Below, in pieces: positions 34,526 to 47,895 of a DNA stretch of 64,000 bases (its first letter is position 1; each line of letters opens with the position of its first letter). The notes under the pieces were generated by a model. It saw only the letters and a program-made list of their open reading frames with translations, had not been told where the DNA came from and did no database searches. The translations under genes were made by a program, and so were the position numbers. Source of the stretch: Cryptomeria japonica (lineage: Eukaryota > Streptophyta > Pinopsida > Cupressales > Cupressaceae); NCBI RefSeq assembly GCF_030272615.1, contig NC_081407.1, positions 268,430,075-268,494,074 of the forward strand, read 5' to 3'.

Positions 34526-34542
34526 TATTATTATATATTGTT
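34526..34542 (-). promoter_or_regulatory. Possible TATA box of the tetraspanin gene
   Basis: Minus-strand CAATATATAATAA about 140 bp upstream of the ATG, a fitting distance for a plant core promoter with a short leader. The region is AT-rich, so this is tentative. Confidence 0.4.
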
Positions 34543-34552
34543 TTTTCCTATT

Positions 34553-35785
34553 TACTAGACAATCAAATAACATGCAGCGCATTAATAAACTAGAGTGGTG
34601 TTTCAAATTAAAAGGGTTGTTCGCACAAAAGCCTTTTAAGACATGATAAAAACTAATTTAAGAGGAGTGGTGGAAGCTTAAGGGGAGTGGAAAAGATTTG
34701 AAGCTATCATGCACCTCCCCAAACTTTATGGAAAGAGTTACAGTTAGGGTTTAATTAGGTATATAATTTAAACAATAATAAAAATATAGTATTATAATTA
34801 TAAAATTATATAATATTTATAATATTATATGAGATTTTAGATTTTAAATAAATCAATTAAATATATATGATATTTTTACATGAATTTTTTTTATATATAT
34901 TTCTATATTTTAAATATAGAAATATATAATTGTGGAGATATTATATTTAAATTAAATTAAATAATTATTATTAAAATTATAAGGTTATAATAATTAAAAT
35001 TATAAGGTTATAATAATTAAAATTATAAGGTTATAATAATTAAAATTATAAAGCATGCAACATATAGTTTCTAAATAAATAATGGGTGGTTGTTTTCCCA
35101 CAAGAAGTAATACTCTTACAATGGAGATGAAAGAACAAGCTCTCACTTATCTTTACTATTTAGTTTATTGTAGCACATGAATATATTATTATCATTATAT
35201 ATTTAACCCTTACCCTAAATAAATTTAAACCTTAATCCTAAAACTAATTGAACATTAAACAAAAAGAAATCCCAATCATAAACCATATTGAACTCTAACA
35301 CTAAACCAAATTGAATGCTTACTATGGACCAAATTAAACTCGAAACCAAATTGAACGAGCTAACAAGATACACTAAACTTAACTCAAATCTTAAAACAAA
35401 TTGAGCCCTAATCATAATAGTAAACCCAATTGAACATTAATACTAAACCAAATGGAAATTTAACTCTAAACAAATTGAATTCTAACCCTAAACTAAATTA
35501 ATACTAACCTTAACTCTAAACAAATTGAACCCTAACCCTAAATAAATTGAACCCAAATCCTAAACCAAATTAACCCTAACCTTGACTAGATGTAAACCTA
35601 ATCCTAATTAAATATTAAACCAAATTTAGTCATATTTTATTTTTTAATAATTAAAATTATGTTCTTTAACATTCAAATAAGATAGCATGTACACATATTT
35701 ACATATATTATTGTTAAGGTTGAATATTCTACCTTAAAAAAAAACATTGTTAAATACATTCATTTTAATTATATATTCAACTAGC
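34553..35785 (+). repeat. Dispersed repeat X, copy 1, with CCCTAA-like core
   Basis: Direct counterpart of 45890-49085 without its insert. Both share AGTGGTGTTTCAAATT, CACAAAAGCC, ATCATGCACCTCCCCAAAC/CTCATGCACCTCCCCAAAC, and a closing block AACATTCAAATAAGATAG to TTTTAATTATATA. The middle (35205-35625) is a degenerate run of AACCCTAA-like words that recall the plant telomere repeat. A small tandem repeat (AAAATTATAAGGTTATAATAATT) sits at 34970-35050. The left edge begins about 160 bp upstream of the tetraspanin ATG, so the repeat is part of that gene's upstream region. Confidence 0.85.
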
Positions 35786-36470
35786 ATACCTATATTTTAA
35801 AAAAAAAATTAAAAAATCTAAGTAAGATAAGCGGAGAGATATCAAATTATGAAAATATTTAATTTTAATACATAATAATAAAGACTTTTAAATAATAAGA
35901 AAGATTTTATTAATAATGAATTTGAAGTGAAATGGTTGAATAGATCATTTAGAGTATTATAAAGAAATTATAGAATGTAATGCACAATATAGATGAAGAA
36001 GATCAATTATAATATGTTATAGAGAAAACAAATATTATACTTGTTATGTGTATGTATTCAACAATATAGACATTACAAAACATACGAGATTTTCGAACAT
36101 AATTTAAATTATATATTAATATATAGATACATAAAACTATTAATAGAATTCAAATTCATTTTGTTTGGATAATTTTGAATAAATAATTAAAAAAAAAAAA
36201 TTACTTTGATCAAATATTTGTCACATTATAAGTCATTAATATTAAATTATTGGTATTTCTTCTCACAAAAACAAATCAACCTTTCGATTAAATATGCATT
36301 GATAGAGTAAGGAAAATAATCTCATTTATGATTTGTGGTGCTCCATGTATCTAAAGGAACCCATGCACATGTGGTGATGCCCTATGTTGTCATTCATATC
36401 TAGTCCAGTAATCTTTAATATTCATTCCTTTTTCTCTAATTTATTTTTTTAATATTGAATATCTTAAGTA
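35786..36470. other. AT-rich noncoding spacer
   Basis: Nothing recognised. Confidence 0.5.
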
Positions 36471-36479
36471 CATGTAGTG

Positions 36480-37198
36480 TACAACAATATGATAATCTAG
36501 TCTATAACATTATATTTTCACCAAATTTGAGCTTCTCATAGAATACTTGGTGGTGTTCCTAGCACTAATGCATGCAAATCAGTCCAATACATATTTGCAA
36601 CACTAAATATAATGAATATTGTAGGAGAGAAAATTTGATGAAGAGTGTCTGTCAATTTTGCTTGACATTGAGCCCAATATGACCTTGTACCCCTGAGTTT
36701 GCTTCCAAATCGCATTAGCCTATCAACTAGATGAGAGTGTGCATGTTTTCGATATGTTGACGCAACTCATTAATGGTGATTGGCATGTCTTGGAAACTTC
36801 TTTTCACAAATACTGCTAATGAATTTTGTGCACGATGTCTCATTATTATATTCATCATAAATATTTAAATCTTGGATGTTGACCAAAACTTGATGATCCT
36901 TATACCTCAATAGATGCTTCACAAATTTATGCAAATGTGCTCGCCTCATTTGAAATTCTAACAAGTCACATAGTCCATCAGGAAACAATGTTGGGAATGT
37001 CATATCGAGTAATCCTAATGTGACATACTCATTGATAGGAGATGTGCTAATTCCTGGCCAATCAACCAATGTTACTGTATTTCTATCAAAATTATTAGGT
37101 TCCCATTCATGTATTAATTCCATCTCTCTACAAATAGTAGGAAGTTTGGAAGCCATTGAAAATAAAATTACAATTTGGTATATGTATATTATACCCAC
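36480..37198 (-). pseudogene. Helitron-like N-terminal domain fragment
   Basis: Minus-strand reading resembles the Helitron_like_N domain of plant Helitron RepHel proteins. The open part, 36770-37198, has PINEYVTLGLLDMTFPTLFPDG, then LHKFVKHLLRYKD, which match the conserved YxxxxFPxLFPxG and FxxHLLRYxD words. Beyond a frame change near 36770 the sequence continues with an equivalent of the LRGTxxYWxxxxxxL region and CIGLICMH, corresponding to MYWPDLHAL of the family. Stops are present. The Rep nuclease and helicase parts are absent; the PIF1 scrap at 1523 is unlikely to belong to the same copy. Confidence 0.75.
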
Positions 37199-39232
37199 TC
37201 ATGTCAATTGCTTGAAATAAAGACACATTTTCATGGATTTTTTTAAATGGTCTTAAAAAAGAAGAGATAGGTAGATCTATATACCAATTCACCTTTATAT
37301 TGGAAGTTCCAAATTAAGTTTCTCTCTATACCAAATGAAACCTTGTAATACCCTGCCTCATGTAAAGCTAATATGACCCTAAACTATTACATGTTTTTAT
37401 TCAATAGATGGTTGGATAGATTAAGGGATTATAAATGAGATGATTTTATGGCAATATGCTTGGCATTACCTAGTAAACTTGATGAAAAATTGGTATAAAA
37501 TACTATGGTTTATTATTGGGGTCTAACTATGCTTGTGAATGTGTTGGCTATGTGCAAGAAGGTAATGAAGAGTATGGTAGAAAGGAGAAACACCTATTTC
37601 AAATCCATTTCCCTTATGAGAACTTATAAGTTAAACCATTAAGTTTTACTTAGAAGAAAATGAGGTTTTGTTATTCAATATAGATGTGTTTATAATTTTT
37701 ATCATTGTGGGCCTCTAATGTTAGTTTTTGAGTCAAATTTCTTGTTTAAATTACAAAAATAGATACCCAAGATCTATACCCTTGAGGTGGGGGCCTATTG
37801 GACATACAATAAATATCCTAGGAATTTATTTCACTCTCCAAAAGTTCTCATTAATATGAGTGATGAATTTGGAGGATAAATAAGTTGAGGGTACCCACCC
37901 CACCCCCCATACCTCATTTATGAGGGAAGACTTGGGGAATGGGGTGTCCTAATTGGTGTCTCCTCTTAAATGAGGAAGATACCTCATGGGGGAGAGGATG
38001 GAAAGGTGACAAGTGTCACATATCCATCCAAGTCTTCCAAGTTAATCTCCCTTATATTGGGTTTGTGAAGAGAGAAAGGGTTGTTACCCACTTCTTCTTT
38101 TTTGGAGAACTCTTGTAGGATTTTTTAGAAAAGAAGCTAGACTAGAGAGGATGGTAAAATAAGTTAGATTGGGGAGAAGTAAGGAGCCATTACATGTCGA
38201 TATGGAGGTCAATGATGCATATAATTGAAGAGATAAGTCTTCCCTACTCCCTTTACCCTTCTTATGTATGTGTTATAAATTTTGAGATAGGTTTTCAAGA
38301 TTCATCTCTAATTTGATAGAGGAAAAAAAACTATTGCGAGATCTTGAGAAGTATATCTAGATTTAAGTAAACCTTGTAGTGGTCATGTGAAAATATGGGT
38401 ATTATGTTACTCTTGGTCATTTGTAGCACATGAGAAGGCTCCATGAATTTTATACGGGTCTATAATAGTATTCTTTCTCGGGGGTATGGCTAGAGCCCGC
38501 AAGGCTTCATGATGCCATTACGGTTAGGTGGAGAGTAAGCCTTGTTTTTGTGATTTTCATACTATCTTGTATTATTATTTTTTGAAATGGTAGCATATGA
38601 TGTACCACAATTGGATTTTGGTTGAGGGTTTTCACTATATAGTTGAAGAGCAAGTTTTCCTTCATTAAGAGACCTCCTTTTGGTGTCTTATGCTATCATT
38701 TTTGGAGAGGATTGTTTAAATTTCTATGCATCAAAGTTTTGTGATTTTATATACTATTACTGTAAAGTGAAAAAGAAGGTTTCTTATCATATTAACTCTC
38801 TCTTAATAGATGAAATTTGTGATATCTACTTTACTACATCACAGAAAAGAATGAAAGTTTACTTATATATTATTATTCAAGTATTAATCATTTCAGTTTA
38901 ACAATTGTTCTGAAATAAAGTGTTGTGAATCGAATATGAAATTATGGGACATTTGATGCTCTTGTGTCCTTATTATCTGTGCAAAACTAAATTAAGGTCC
39001 TCCAGTCCTGATATGGCCGCCTGCAAATCAATGACCATAATATTTCCATTATTAAGACATAGGAGTAAGATTTAGGATTCATATTAATTCTATATACTCT
39101 AATTACTCCAAATATATGTTGATACACACACACATAAGTATTTCTCTTCAACTATATAAAACAATATAAATTTGTAGGTAAAGTTAATTCTGCAATTTTC
39201 CCTATGAGAATATAATAGTTTTAAATGGATAT
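37199..39232. other. Noncoding spacer, possibly LTR-derived
   Basis: No gene recognised. TTGTAATACCCTGCC near 37342 looks like an LTR start, and the text to about 38600 has the mixed composition of gymnosperm LTRs, but no matching end was found. Confidence 0.35.
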
Positions 39233-40600
39233 TGTACACACCCAAATATGTCCACTTAATTAAATGAATATGTAGCATTTATTTGATTATTTAAACATCG
39301 ATCAATAATTAATTAAATTAATATTTAATTAAATCACCCTAACCCTATTCTCCTATTAGTTAAATAAATTATTCAATTTATTTGATTTAGTTCACTTAAA
39401 CCATATTCTGACTTTGTTAAATAAACAAATCATATCCCCCTCTCACATTTAAATAAATTATTTTTTATTTAAATCCTAAAAGCCCATCCCTCGCATTTAA
39501 ATAAATAAATATTTATTTAAAATCCTAAAACCCTCACCCACTTGCACTTTATAGAAAATGCAAGTTGCACACTAACCCTTCTTCTAGACTATTCTAACCC
39601 CTTCTAATTAGCCTAATCCCCCTCTTAATCATTTACACATTCCTTAAGCAGGGGCCACTTCTCAAAAACATGCATAGTCTTCATAAACCATTAAAGGTTG
39701 TATCCCTTTTACAAGTTAACCTCCAAAGTCTTCTCAAACCATTAATAATTAACCCACTTGTAACCCTTGGTTAGAGAATTTCTTTCTAACTTAACCATCC
39801 ATTTAACTCATGGGTATCTTCAAGCTTTCATTACTTTGACCATGGTTATCCTTTAACCCTTGCACAAGAGTTTATCCTTTGGATAAAAGTTTTATCCACT
39901 AACCTAACCCTAACCAAACCACCTAGGGTAACCCTCATGTCTTCTCAAGCAATAAGTTATTTTTCCCTCTCCTCTCAAGCCTTCCCTTGTTGAAACTTGA
40001 CAACATCTGATTGGCTTGAAGGGGAGCACATGGATTGAGGATCACCACTTCCTTAGGCAATCCTAACCCTTCCTCAATAAACTCAATCTCAACCCTTCAT
40101 TTGCCCATTTCCTTTATAAATAGAGATCATTCCTTCATTGTTAAGGCTCACACACACATAAGAGTTACCCATGCATTACCATTGTTACTTAGAATTTGAA
40201 TGTTTTTTAGGAAGCCATTGTATTAGGTTCTAGCTCTTCCACTTGTTGGAATTGCTATTTAACCTCTAATACTTCATTTACATCCTCATTCAACACTTGA
40301 CCATTATCAATCATCTCTCATCCTCCATTTGAAATCCCATTATGCTAGTGCTCAAACTGAGGGCATACTCCACATAGTAGCAGGATCATGGAGAGGAGGA
40401 CAAGGAAGAGCCAACATCATCAAGCATAGGGAGAAGTATTAGAATTATCTAGTTCTTTATCTTCCTATTTGCTTTGTTACTAATCTTTCTTGATATTTTT
40501 TGAATAGATTTATCTTCATGTTATGCTTGTGGTTGAAAATTTACTAACATGATTTCATTGTAATTGTCACTAATCCCTTTTTCATTGCATCAGATATAAG
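39233..40600 (+). repeat. Probable LTR or LTR fragment
   Basis: Starts TGTACACACCC and could end CATTGCATCA near 40600. It has a TTTATAAATAGAG promoter-like box at 40112-40124 and a TTAAATAAAT-rich first third. No partner LTR, target duplication or primer-binding site was confirmed. Confidence 0.4.
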
Positions 40601-41338
40601 GATATCTATGAATTTAGTTTTGAGTCTTAGTTCAACACTATTTTTAGTAGCAAAGTTATCTTATTCATTTCCGTATAAACTATATTCTTTTTATATACTC
40701 AACAATAGTTATCTTTACATTAGGTATGGGAATACCCAACAAATAAATAAATTACCACTCTAGTCAGCATCAATGTTTGAACTATCTAACTATTCCAATA
40801 CATCTAGATAGAAAGATTAAAATAAATTTTGAGCATATTTATGCCTACACATAATCCCATGTTTTCAAATACGAATCATCATTAAGGTTGAAGAGCCTAC
40901 TCTTGTACTAAAATATATAAGTAAATAACAATGTACATGTATATATTAGTGAATCTAGACAATTAGACTGCAATGTATAAGTTGTGGTATTCATAAAAAC
41001 CAACATCGTTCTCTATGAGGATAATAGGATTTAAATCAAAACTAAAACCCAACATGGGAGTATATATTTGTAAACTCAGAATTTGTAGAAACAATATAAA
41101 ATGTATATAAACAAGTATCTGGTCTAGAAAGGTATCTCTAGATGCTTGCACCCTAGACAAAATTTAGAGGTGAGTGGTCATATCGTGAACACCCTATACT
41201 CAAAAAAGACTTATCAGAGGGGTTGTCAAATAAATGTTCTAACATGAAACCTGCCACAACTTCAGTCATCTGCACATAGTCGCCTTTGACATCTTATATA
41301 TCCCTCTGTGTTGGCTACCCATTAAATTTGCACCTTAC
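40601..41338. other. Noncoding spacer
   Basis: Nothing recognised. Confidence 0.5.
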
Positions 41339-41340
41339 TA

Positions 41341-41799
41341 AGGGAAAGGACCCAATAGTTGTGCACCCTAACTTCGCCCTTCTCAAAATCCTACTTGGAA
41401 ATTTCAAATCACTCCGTTTTTTTACAGCAGCTTACTTGGCAAGTCCCCTGCTTATAACTAAGGTTTCAGGGCCACATCATCAAATATGATGCCACATCAG
41501 CATGCTTTTTGCCAAGGTGTCCAAAACAGCCCCAAAAAAAGTGAGACCAATAGGCATGCAAAAGAGACCCCAATAGTTGTGCAACTGACATGGCATCACC
41601 TGATTGGTTACTTTTTACATTATTAGTACATTTCTTAACAACTATCGGTACATATCCTAACAACTGTTGGTACATTTCCTAACAAAAATTGATATTTTTT
41701 GTTTCAAACAATAGGTTTTATTTGTTCAATTTTTGGAACAAAAGGTATCAACAACCCTCACAACAATTGGTACATGCTCAACTAGTGGGTCCTTTCCCC
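41341..41799. mobile_element. TIR element, GGGGARAGGACC family, member 1
   Basis: The left end reads AGGGAAAGGACCCAATAGTTG and the right end, reverse complemented, GGGGAAAGGACCCACTAGTTG: 19 of 21 match. TA flanks both ends (41339-41340 and 41800-41801). It is 459 bp with no coding capacity. The interior, around GCCACATCAGCATGC, is shared in inverted orientation with 52842-53276. Confidence 0.8.
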
Positions 41800-42539
41800 T
41801 ATATTTAAATCTCTGCATGGAAGTTATGTTTGAATGACTCAAACTGACCTACAATCCTTATATCATGAAGGTCTAGAGACTCCATTGTCAGTACCTGTGA
41901 TGTGGGGATTGATAGCCAATAATATCCCATCAAATTCTAAAATAGTTTTGCCTCATAACAAAAGAAAAGTATTGGCAGATTTTTGCATCCTCATGTGACT
42001 TAAAGTCATATCAAAATTCTGAGCTATAAATCCCATTACTATTCAATAAATTAACTTCTTCTTTTCTTAGATAGACCTACAATAAACTGTCCCATCTTTC
42101 CTTTGTCGTCAATCATGCCACTCTTGGTTGCCTATGTATTTGATTTGAGTGTAAATTTATACTTTAAAAATATGCATTTTCCTTCCTCGCTTGTATCTCT
42201 GTAATCATCAATGGGCAAAGATTCTGGTAGCTATGTTAGTCTCCTAAGACAACAACTGATTTACCATTGCAGATATCAAGTGTATTACATAATATATAAA
42301 AAACAGACAACCTCCTCAAATTAACAATTAACAAAAAAGTATTTCCTACAGTGAAGACCACAAAGTTTTGAGATGGTATGCAATATAGTCAATCAGACAA
42401 GATATTATGGTAGGATATATAGACATCAAACCTTTTATTAATGAACCTAGTCTTGATACACGTTATTCTAAGTTGCTAGGCATAAGAGTGCTATGCAAAA
42501 TTAATGACGCAGCTGCTCATAAGCTAACCCCTGCGGTTA

Positions 42540-42680
42540 TTCTGGTTCTAAAATGGATCTTTCATACAGCGTGATAGCGACGTGTTAGTCAATCGTAGTC
42601 ATTTATTGCAAAATTGACGATGTAAAATGTGCGACCAACATGCATGTTAATCAATCCATACTACCGTTTTAAAACCAGAA
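42540..42680 (+). repeat. Dispersed repeat block, copy 2 (CAGCGTGATAGCGAC)
   Basis: Direct counterpart of 3155-3275, sharing CATACAGCGTGATAGCGAC and the TTTATTGCAAAAT region. Contains an extra stretch (GCGACCAACATGCATG) relative to copy 1. Confidence 0.7.
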
Positions 42681-42930
42681 TAGACACGTCCCTAAACCAT
42701 AAATTGGCTTGTCCAATTTCAATGAAAGGATAGAGGCATGGTGGTACTAAATTATAGATCAGACAGATTGAAATTTTAAGTCATGATTGAAAATTTGAAG
42801 TAAGGGAATTAAAGAAGCTTGTAAGACACTCCAGAGAGTACCTAAAAATTTTATTTGAAGGACAGTCACACCTCTCTTTACATTGACCAATTTGGTAGCC
42901 TGACTGATGTGGATGAATGACAGGTGAGTA

Positions 42931-43871
42931 GGGGAGAGGGACCAGTAGTTGTACGGGGTCCAATAGTCGTTATAGCAACTGTGCATATAATATCCAGTCT
43001 TGCCACATATTTATACTATATAATGTAAATAAATAATCCACATGTAAATAAAAAAAATGCCAAATGTTGATCAAAATGGACCAATACTTGAACATAAAAG
43101 AACCTATCAATGTTATATAAAAAAAACATAAATACATTAATTAACAAGTGAAATAGATCATTTTTTGTTTCAAATAAAATATCATAGCTATCCACTATAA
43201 GCTTGTCATTTATAAAATAAGATACTCACTTAAACAAGTACTATTATCATAGTGTAAAAGTATTATTCTTATGTGTATAACTATTGGGGTAGTAATGTAT
43301 ATGCATTGGGGTATTTCATATTACTAATTTGTCTTATCACAAATATAAAAGGTGAACACAATAAATACCTTGTTTTTCTCCATGAAATGTGAGGGATTGT
43401 CCAAAGATTTAAGTGTTCAACAATTGGTCCCTTTGTGTTCATATAAGTTTTATTTTATATCATAATATGTTGTTTTTGTATTCAATTATTGATCCTTTGG
43501 TTTTGGATATAAAAGTTAGAGGTAACATACATTTATGATTACTAAAGGTATTTGGTCCATTTAAGTTTCATATAAGCTATATTTTACATAAAAATACGAT
43601 ATTATATTAATTACAAATGATATTTTTTTATTCAACAACTAGGAAATTTTAGATTAAGTTTTGGTTGAATCTTTAAAAAGTCATTTTTTTGACACTTCGC
43701 ACTAGATGTGTTATTTTGACAACTTGCATGATGAGTCACGCCTTCAAACCTTAGTTGTAGATAGTTAAGTGTCTATATTACACTTCTAAAAAAAATGGAG
43801 GTCTTACGATATTCCATGTGATGGCTACATGTTGACAAAGTTAGCCCTAACGACTATCGGTCCCTCTCCCC
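42931..43871. mobile_element. TIR element, GGGGARAGGACC family, member 2
   Basis: Both ends begin GGGGAGAGGGACC, identical over 13 bp, then AGTAGTTGT versus GATAGTCGT. TA lies on both sides (42929-42930 and 43872-43873). It is 941 bp, AT-rich inside, with no open frame. The interior differs from member 1, so it is a separate subfamily mobilised by the same ends. Confidence 0.78.
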
Positions 43872-43873
43872 TA

Positions 43874-45589
43874 ATGCTTCAATAAAGAATATGATCAATT
43901 TTAGATGTGATTTATGTTGTATAATCATAGAGTGCACATTTATTGTACTTTATTTTATCTTATAAATTAATTAAGAAGTGATAATTAAAAAAAAAAGCCA
44001 TTTCTATTTTTATATTGTGACTTTATCTTATTAAATTAGAATGAAGATTTACATTATTTCATATTAGAATATAATATTGAGAGAAAATAATAATAGAAGT
44101 ATTTCTATTCTAAATTGTAGTTTTTATTTTTATTTTATTTTCATTTAAATTAGTTAGGCAATAATAGAAATATTTCTATTTTACATTGTGATTTGTTTTA
44201 TAAAAGAAAAGAAAGAAAGAAAGTATAACTTGTTTTGTTTTATCTTAAAATTTAGTAAAGAAGTGACATTAAAAATAATGTCTTATGATTTCATTAAAAA
44301 TAGAAAAAAATTTATTTTATTTTATTTCATCATGTAATTTAGTAAAGAGGTGATTTTAGAAATACTACCATTTTATAATGTGATAAGATAGGATTTATAT
44401 TCTATAAAATGGTTAAGAGACCATAACATAATCATTTTCATTTTATGATAAGTTACAAAATTTATTTCAACTACAAAGTTTAAAAAGGAAATCATAGAGA
44501 TACTAGGTCACATATGTTATGTTGGAGAATAAAATGAGTTGGGTTCAAAAACCAAAACTAAGGGATCACATAGCATCTTAACTCTTAAGAGTTTATGATA
44601 CCAAATTTTGCTAAGATTAATCTCAACAACTTAGTCAATATCCCTAAATGACCCCATACCATACCTCTACCAGATAATGTTTGACTAATTCTTAAGGGAT
44701 AAGTGAATACATTTCAACAATTTGAGATAGACAAGGAACTAATTTACATAATCTTCAATCTATAATAATCCCATCAATTTGGAATAGTTAGTCCTCTATA
44801 TCAACCTGGGGTGGGTAGGGATACCCCCACTCACCTATTCACAAGTTAATGTCCTTTATTCCTTCTTGATCTTTATATTGTACTGACACTTGCTAGAACC
44901 ATATCAACTATTATGTAGGATAATTCAATAATGTCTCCAAGGAAGGTTTGGTTACCTTGTTAAAAAAAAGTTGGGTTTTCTTGATGTTTGGGCATGACAA
45001 ACCTTCCAAACTCTTTATCTATCCATTGTTTTGTGACAACTTTCTATTACATTGTCTTTGTATAATCGTATGCCATTGTTTTTTCAAATGAAAGTTTAAA
45101 TCCATTTTACAGAGGTAGGGTTACTATTTTGGGTGATAAGACTAAAGTTTTCAAATTTATTTTATTTGCTTGAACGACATGAAAACAAGACTTCAAAAAA
45201 TTTCCTCATTTGCTTGAATTTTTGTTTCATGCATTAAAATAAAAGTAAAACTTTATTGTTTTAGCTCATTCAATATAAAATAGGTTTTTCTATTTTATTA
45301 TTAGTTTTTTAATTTAACAAAATTCATTTATTTTATGAAAAATATGTGTTTTTTTTTCAAAATCTTTTTTAGAATCTTAAAGTTATTTTTTAGTTTTATT
45401 ATTAAATAAAGAAACTTAACTTTCATTTCTTCTTTTTCTAAAGAGAGATAAAGAAAACTATTTAATTTCATTTCATTTAAGTTATTTAATTTACATTGTT
45501 AAATTTAAATTAAGTTGTTTTATTTAATTTTTCAATTCTTATACAATTCTTAAATTTTGATATGTATAAATTATTTAATTTAATTTATT
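43874..45589. other. AT-rich noncoding spacer
   Basis: Nothing recognised beyond low-complexity AT stretches. Confidence 0.5.
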
Positions 45590-45895
45590 AATTCATTTTT
45601 TTTAAAGAATGAGAAAACCAATACAAATCTATGGTTTCTGCATCTTTGGTGTAGCAAGGGTAAAAAACAATGCAAGCAATTTGGCAATCTTTTTTAATTT
45701 CTTCTTTTTGGGGTTTCTTTTGCAAGCAATGTAAGCAATTTGCAATCATCTTTTAATTTTGTATAATTAATAGAAATAATTCACTTTATATGTTTTTTCA
45801 TTTTAATATTTTCACTACTAAATAAATACTATGTGATTTTACTAAATATTTATGGCCTTTTAATCAATTATTTAGTAGACAAACTACAGTGGTGT
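45590..45895 (-). repeat. Dispersed repeat R1, inverted copy
   Basis: The reverse complement matches the stretch 58589-58740 and 59095-59228: GGTTTTCTCATTC, TTGCTTGCATTGC, AAATTGCTTACATTGC and CACATAGTATTT-ATTTAGTAGTG words recur in order. It runs directly into repeat X. Confidence 0.75.
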
Positions 45896-45964
45896 TTCAA
45901 TTTAAAATCGTTGTTCACACAAAAGCCTTTAAGACATGATACAAACTAAATTAAGAGAGAGCTA

Positions 45965-46104
45965 TATTTATCCACAGAGTGGGAGCTAAGTGGTAGCATT
46001 GCTACCCGTAAGGTAGCACAGCTACCAAGCAAACATTTTATTTGCCTTCCCTGTGCATGCAGCGTTGTGGCTGCAGAGAGCTACGAAATTTGGTATTTTT
46101 ATTT

Positions 46105-46201
<97 letters not shown>

Positions 46202-47895
46202 GTGTGTGTGTGATATATTTATATGGTATATATTCGATGAATATATATTCATATACATATATTATATTATTATATATATATTTAATTCGAAATTTATTTT
46301 ATTTTAATGAAAACATATATTTGGGTTTCTTTATAAATTAATCATGAATATATGTTGGGGGGGTTTGTTTTTTTTTCCTTAAATGTGGTTAATTCTAGCC
46401 TTACTGGACACATGACGACTCTAAATCTCTTTTACCAACCTTGTCGTATTTTCTATATTTCTTGAATATCGATATTTGCAAGTATTTAATGCTTTTGACT
46501 GTTTTAAAAAGATTGCATGTATTAGGATATTTAGTGTAAATGGTAATTTTGGTAAAATCTTATTTACGTTGCAATTATGGTTTTGAGTTGTCATCATGTC
46601 GTAATGGTTGTTACACCCTATCGATCAGGTGTTGTTTGTGTAACCCTGTTGATGTGAACCGTTGTGTGTTTTGTCCCAAATGATCAATCCTGGGTTATTG
46701 ATTTGTGTATCCTTCGCTTGTATGTTGTCAGGATTAGATATGGCTATCAATTTCGCCATAGGGTTCTCGTAGAGAGACCATACCTGTTAGTATCCTATGA
46801 GAGAGTGGCTTTCGAGTGGGGGCCACACCTGAAGTGGTTGGCAGGATAACCCCTCGAAAGTCAGTTAATAAGTGATAATCTAATAATTGATTAGGGGTGG
46901 GTAGTTGTAATGCTAATTAAGATATTGCACCCCACACATGGTTGAGTGCTCGTATAGGCTCAAGGTGTAGTGGGAAGGCCTGGAATGGCAAACCTACCAC
47001 CTTGTCTTCACAAGGGGTTGGTAGGGTCCACATGATGCTTAGATGGAGCCGGGGGTTCGAGAAAGGTTACCAGGATAACCCAGGATGGGGGCCGAGACCT
47101 ATGGAGGCCTACCTAGGGTAACCATCTTAAGCCATGCGATGACACTCTCTCTTTAGGGTCACTAGTGTTTTGTGAGTCGAGTCACATGAGTATTGTGGAT
47201 TCATGTTGTATTGTTGTACTTGTCTTGTTTATGCTTGCTTGAGGGTCTCTACTATCTCCTAGCACGGTGGGGTGGTTCCATTTTGGGATCACATGGTCAG
47301 GTGGTAGTGCCACTTCCCATCGGATATTCTTGTTCGTACCTTCATGTGAGGATTGGCTTCGCTAGTGTACCTTTGGTTCGTGGTTCGTGCATCAGCTCAT
47401 GTTTGTGATTATTGTACATTTGAGACCCATGTGGTCATTGTATCAATAAACTATGTAACCTTGGCATTGTAATTTACGTATTTCATTTGTACTAATTGAA
47501 AGCCATGTAAATGTTGAATAGTATAATCTTAATTCAGTTGAATGTATGTTATTTCAATTATCTTTATCCTTATGTGTAAATGCTTCATTTCAAGTAAATA
47601 TATTGTATCACTTTAAATCTTTCTATGTGGAATTCAGTTTATGAATATGATTTAATAAAATGTAATTGAGTTCCCTAATTAGATGGATAATTGGATTAAC
47701 CTTATGATGTTGTTTTAGTTAAGAAGTAATCTTTGTTGGTAACCCTTTAGGATTTCATTTGTTAGACTTCCACTTGTGTTATTAAACGCGCAATGTGATA
47801 ATAATGCACTTAATCTTTTTAAGAAAATTATTTCACCCTTTTGTTGCCTAGTAGTGTTGTTTTCATTTAGGGTTCATGGCGGGGCATTACAAGTG
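45965..47895 (+). mobile_element. Insertion in repeat X, LTR-like
   Basis: Absent from copy 1 of X. The right end reads GGGGCATTACA, an LTR-type end, followed by AGTGG. Text at 46600-47450 (GGATAACCC words, a run of short imperfect blocks and AATAAACTATG near 47447) resembles long gymnosperm LTRs. The left border and target duplication could not be set. Near the left end two 15-nt hairpins occur (45992-46006 and 46012-46026) and a (TA)n at 46110-46199 followed by (TG)n. Confidence 0.5.
46110..46199. repeat. (TA)n microsatellite, about 90 bp
   Basis: Uninterrupted TA run followed by a TGTGTGTGTGTG run at 46201-46212. Frames of alternating Ile/Tyr across it are artefacts. Confidence 0.97.

Noticed and set aside
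46042-46341. Open frames with Ile-Tyr runs
   Set aside because: Again a (TA)n artefact within a noncoding insertion.
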